A DNA stretch of 64,000 bases. Source: Balneola sp. (GTDB taxonomy: Bacteria; Bacteroidota; Rhodothermia; Balneolales; Balneolaceae). The notes beneath the pieces were generated by a model. That model was not told where the DNA came from. It ran no database searches and saw only the letters and a list, made by a program, of their open reading frames with translations. The translations under genes were made by a program, and so were the position numbers. The stretch covers positions 111,883 to 175,882 of the forward strand of contig NZMW01000016.1 of NCBI GenBank assembly GCA_002694685.1. Reading direction: 5' to 3'. Every line of letters starts with the position of its first letter. Within the stretch, counting starts at the first letter, position 1. Shown in pieces: positions 62,300 to 64,000 of the stretch.

Positions 62300-63802
62300 A
62301 TGTTCTGGAATAAAAAAGAAGCAAAGCACAAACTAGTGGTTATTGGAGATAGCCTTTCTCAAGGCTTCAACAATGGGGGTATTTACCGTACCGATGTCAA
62401 CTTCCCCTCTTTTGTACACCGGTGCTTTGATCCCAAACCGGATTTTGATCAGCCCTCATTTACAGCCCAAGCAGGTATTCCTTTAAATCTTGAAGTGCTT
62501 GTTCGTGGACTTTCGGAAGAATTTGGTGATGAAATAACCTGGGATGAATTTTTACCGGCTGCATCGCATATGGTAAAAACGCTGAAGCGCATCAAAAAAT
62601 ACTGGGAAGGCGGCTTGAAGGATTTAGCCATCCCCCGTGATCATCCCTATCACAACCAATCTGTTTGGGGCTTTAACATCAGTGATTCCTGGGTGGTAAA
62701 CGAGCAAAACAGCCGGCACCACATTCAAACCAACCCGGAAAAGTTCACCGTTTTTGATATGCTCCCGGAACATGCCAAGTTCACCACGGCGCGGCTCGTT
62801 CTAAACCCTTCGTTTAAGTCGGAATTTGAGACTCGATCTCAATTTAATAACGCAGAAACACTCGCTAAAGATGGTGGTATTGAAAACCTGATTGTTTGTC
62901 TTGGTCACAACAACATGATTGCCGCGATTACAGATCTTAAAGTAATTTGGACTGAAGACGATAACCTTGAAGTATTTCCCGGGCAACGAAAACACACCGC
63001 TTACCGCCCCGAGCATTTTGAAAACCAATATCGCAAGCTGGCTGAAAGAGTTTCTAAACTAGATGCTAAGAGAGTTTTCGTCCCCACTCTCCCCTATGTT
63101 ACCATTCCACCCGTTTGCCGTGGGGTGAATTCGGATCTATCCAGTAAACGCCTGGGCTATTTTGATTACTATACCCGCTTCTGGATTTGGGATGAGGATT
63201 TCGATCCCGACAAGCATCCCCATTTGACAAAAGATCAGGCCATTCAGCTGGATTTGGCTATGGACGAGTACAATGAAATCATTAAGAAGCTTGCCAGTGA
63301 ATATGGCTGGACGGTCGTTCCAATGGCTAAAAATGTGGCTGGTCTGGCTCGTCGCCGTTTAGGTGGTGAATTAGTACGAGACCTTCCTAAAGGATTGGCT
63401 GATGCTCTGCGAAAGCAAGAATCGACTGCTCATTTAGTAGATGATAATAACGAGATAAATTTAACAACCGACTTCCTCCGCCTCGACGATAATGGTAAGT
63501 TGTACAAGGGAGGTATATTCAGCCTCGATGGCCTTCACCCTACTACCATCGGGTATGGGCTGATGGCAAACGTATATTTAAAAACCATGGCCAAGGCCGG
63601 CGTTAAATTTCAGCGCTCTATTGATTGGGATGAAGTGGTCAGAGAAGATACTCTGATTAGCAATCCTCCAAAGTTATTGGGAGAATTGCGCTACGTCCTT
63701 CGTTTACTCGCAATGGGTAATCAAGAGCGTTTCTATAATTTTGGGAAAAATATACTTGGCCAAGCCATGGATTTAGTTTCACCCCGAAAATCAGATAACT
63801 AA
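62300..63802 (+). CDS. SGNH/GDSL-type hydrolase
   Basis: 500 residues, long for the family. The nucleophile block is VVIGDSLSQGF (Ser18). LGHNNMIAAITDLK matches block III. SLDGLHPTTIGYGLMA supplies the Asp-x-x-His pair (Asp410, His413). No signal peptide is seen (it starts MFWNKKEAKHKL), so it should be cytoplasmic. About 350 residues lie between the blocks, far more than in classical esterases, with RLGGELVRDLPKGLADAL near the end. The substrate is unknown; lipid or polysaccharide esters are usual for the fold. Confidence 0.87.
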   Translation: MFWNKKEAKHKLVVIGDSLSQGFNNGGIYRTDVNFPSFVHRCFDPKPDFDQPSFTAQAGIPLNLEVLVRGLSEEFGDEITWDEFLPAASHMVKTLKRIKKYWEGGLKDLAIPRDHPYHNQSVWGFNISDSWVVNEQNSRHHIQTNPEKFTVFDMLPEHAKFTTARLVLNPSFKSEFETRSQFNNAETLAKDGGIENLIVCLGHNNMIAAITDLKVIWTEDDNLEVFPGQRKHTAYRPEHFENQYRKLAERVSKLDAKRVFVPTLPYVTIPPVCRGVNSDLSSKRLGYFDYYTRFWIWDEDFDPDKHPHLTKDQAIQLDLAMDEYNEIIKKLASEYGWTVVPMAKNVAGLARRRLGGELVRDLPKGLADALRKQESTAHLVDDNNEINLTTDFLRLDDNGKLYKGGIFSLDGLHPTTIGYGLMANVYLKTMAKAGVKFQRSIDWDEVVREDTLISNPPKLLGELRYVLRLLAMGNQERFYNFGKNILGQAMDLVSPRKSDN

Positions 63803-63805
63803 ACC

Positions 63806-64000
63806 TTATCCAATTTTCAGGTTCTCAACAAAGTTATTGAAATCCTCTTTGAATGATTCCATGCTTTCAGAAAAGGACTCTCTGGTCTTTTCCCAGTTCT
63901 CTTCTGTTGAGTCTTCAAGCTTATCAATTTGCTTTTCGAGTTCAGATCGTTCGCCTTTCAAATCTGCCCATTTTTCTTTGGTTTCTTCTTTTAGATCTGA
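63806..64000 (-). CDS. C-terminal part of a coiled-coil protein (partial)
   Basis: The last 64 residues of a minus-strand gene that enters from the right edge. They read SDLKEETKEKWADLKGERSE and continue as heptad-like helices (LEKQIDKLEDSTEENWEKTR, then ESFSEDF-type repeats) to FVENLKIG and a stop. It is rich in Glu and Lys with no cysteine. It is convergent with the SGNH gene, leaving three bases between the stops. The family is unknown; it recalls small apolipoprotein-like or YtxH-type stress proteins. Confidence 0.75.
   Translation of the reverse strand, partial: SDLKEETKEKWADLKGERSELEKQIDKLEDSTEENWEKTRESFSESMESFKEDFNNFVENLKIG

Noticed and set aside
1..64000. tRNA, rRNA, CRISPR or complete insertion sequence
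   Set aside because: No cloverleaf, rRNA segment, regularly spaced repeat array or transposase was seen on either strand. Weak or diverged cases could escape reading by eye; a tRNAscan and covariance-model search would settle it.

Overview
The window looks like chromosomal DNA of a marine, aerobic, Gram-negative member of the Bacteroidota/Balneolota/Rhodothermota assemblage, most like Balneolota (inference from gene content; no rRNA is present). Supporting signs are the many lipoproteins with short SxC-type lipoboxes, three six-bladed beta-propeller proteins, HisKA_2-type histidine kinases, a histone-H1-like small basic protein, M16 peptidase pairs, an LVIVD/Ig surface protein, weak or absent Shine-Dalgarno sequences, and many small dispersed inverted repeats. 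There are no tRNAs, rRNAs, CRISPR arrays, phage genes or intact insertion sequences.

Layout. 1-5462: end of a crcB-like gene, branched-chain aminotransferase, PEP carboxylase, 3-methyladenine DNA glycosylase I and an unknown lipoprotein. 5521-15671: the most interesting block, a run of eight minus-strand genes (TolC-type channel, adaptor, RND pump, PII-like small protein, DUF2892 protein, TauE/SafE exporter, rhodanese, metallo-beta-lactamase/rhodanese persulfide dioxygenase-like protein). It ends in a terminator and is divergent from a GntR/HutC-type regulator with a tandem palindromic operator candidate. 15724-19974: M16 peptidase pair and a DinB-family protein. 19994-28971: a second RND locus (two permeases, one adaptor, no channel). 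Its 3' side is interrupted by a six-bladed propeller gene lying between two copies of a repeat that also carries a relic of the permease C-terminus. 29156-31600: hipBA toxin-antitoxin locus between REP-like repeats, with four inverted repeats in its promoter region. 31650-33969: two overlapping six-bladed propeller lipoprotein genes.

34058-44000: LpxH-like phosphoesterase with a glycosyltransferase, OsmC protein, a secreted unknown protein in a repeat-rich island, glycine decarboxylase GcvP, an Ig/LVIVD surface protein and a YncE-like propeller with a Met/His-rich loop. 44049-53982: unknown protein, ZIP metal transporter, EttA, two convergent HisKA_2 sensor kinases, a pair of bacterial PH-domain membrane proteins, and a 58-residue Hc1-like DNA-binding protein. 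54123-64000: UMF1-type MFS transporter, large unknown lipoprotein, endonuclease/exonuclease/phosphatase lipoprotein, hemG-hemH haem genes, NAD-dependent epimerase, AhpD-like protein, SGNH hydrolase, and the end of a coiled-coil protein cut by the window edge.

How the genes work together. The 5.5-14.6 kb run plausibly joins reactive-sulfur oxidation (persulfide dioxygenase, rhodaneses, sulfite/sulfonate export) to tripartite efflux, with a small PII-like protein as a possible sensor or pump modulator, under one GntR-type repressor. That physical linkage is the best candidate for an undescribed system here. All functional assignments come from reading motifs by eye; no database searches were run.
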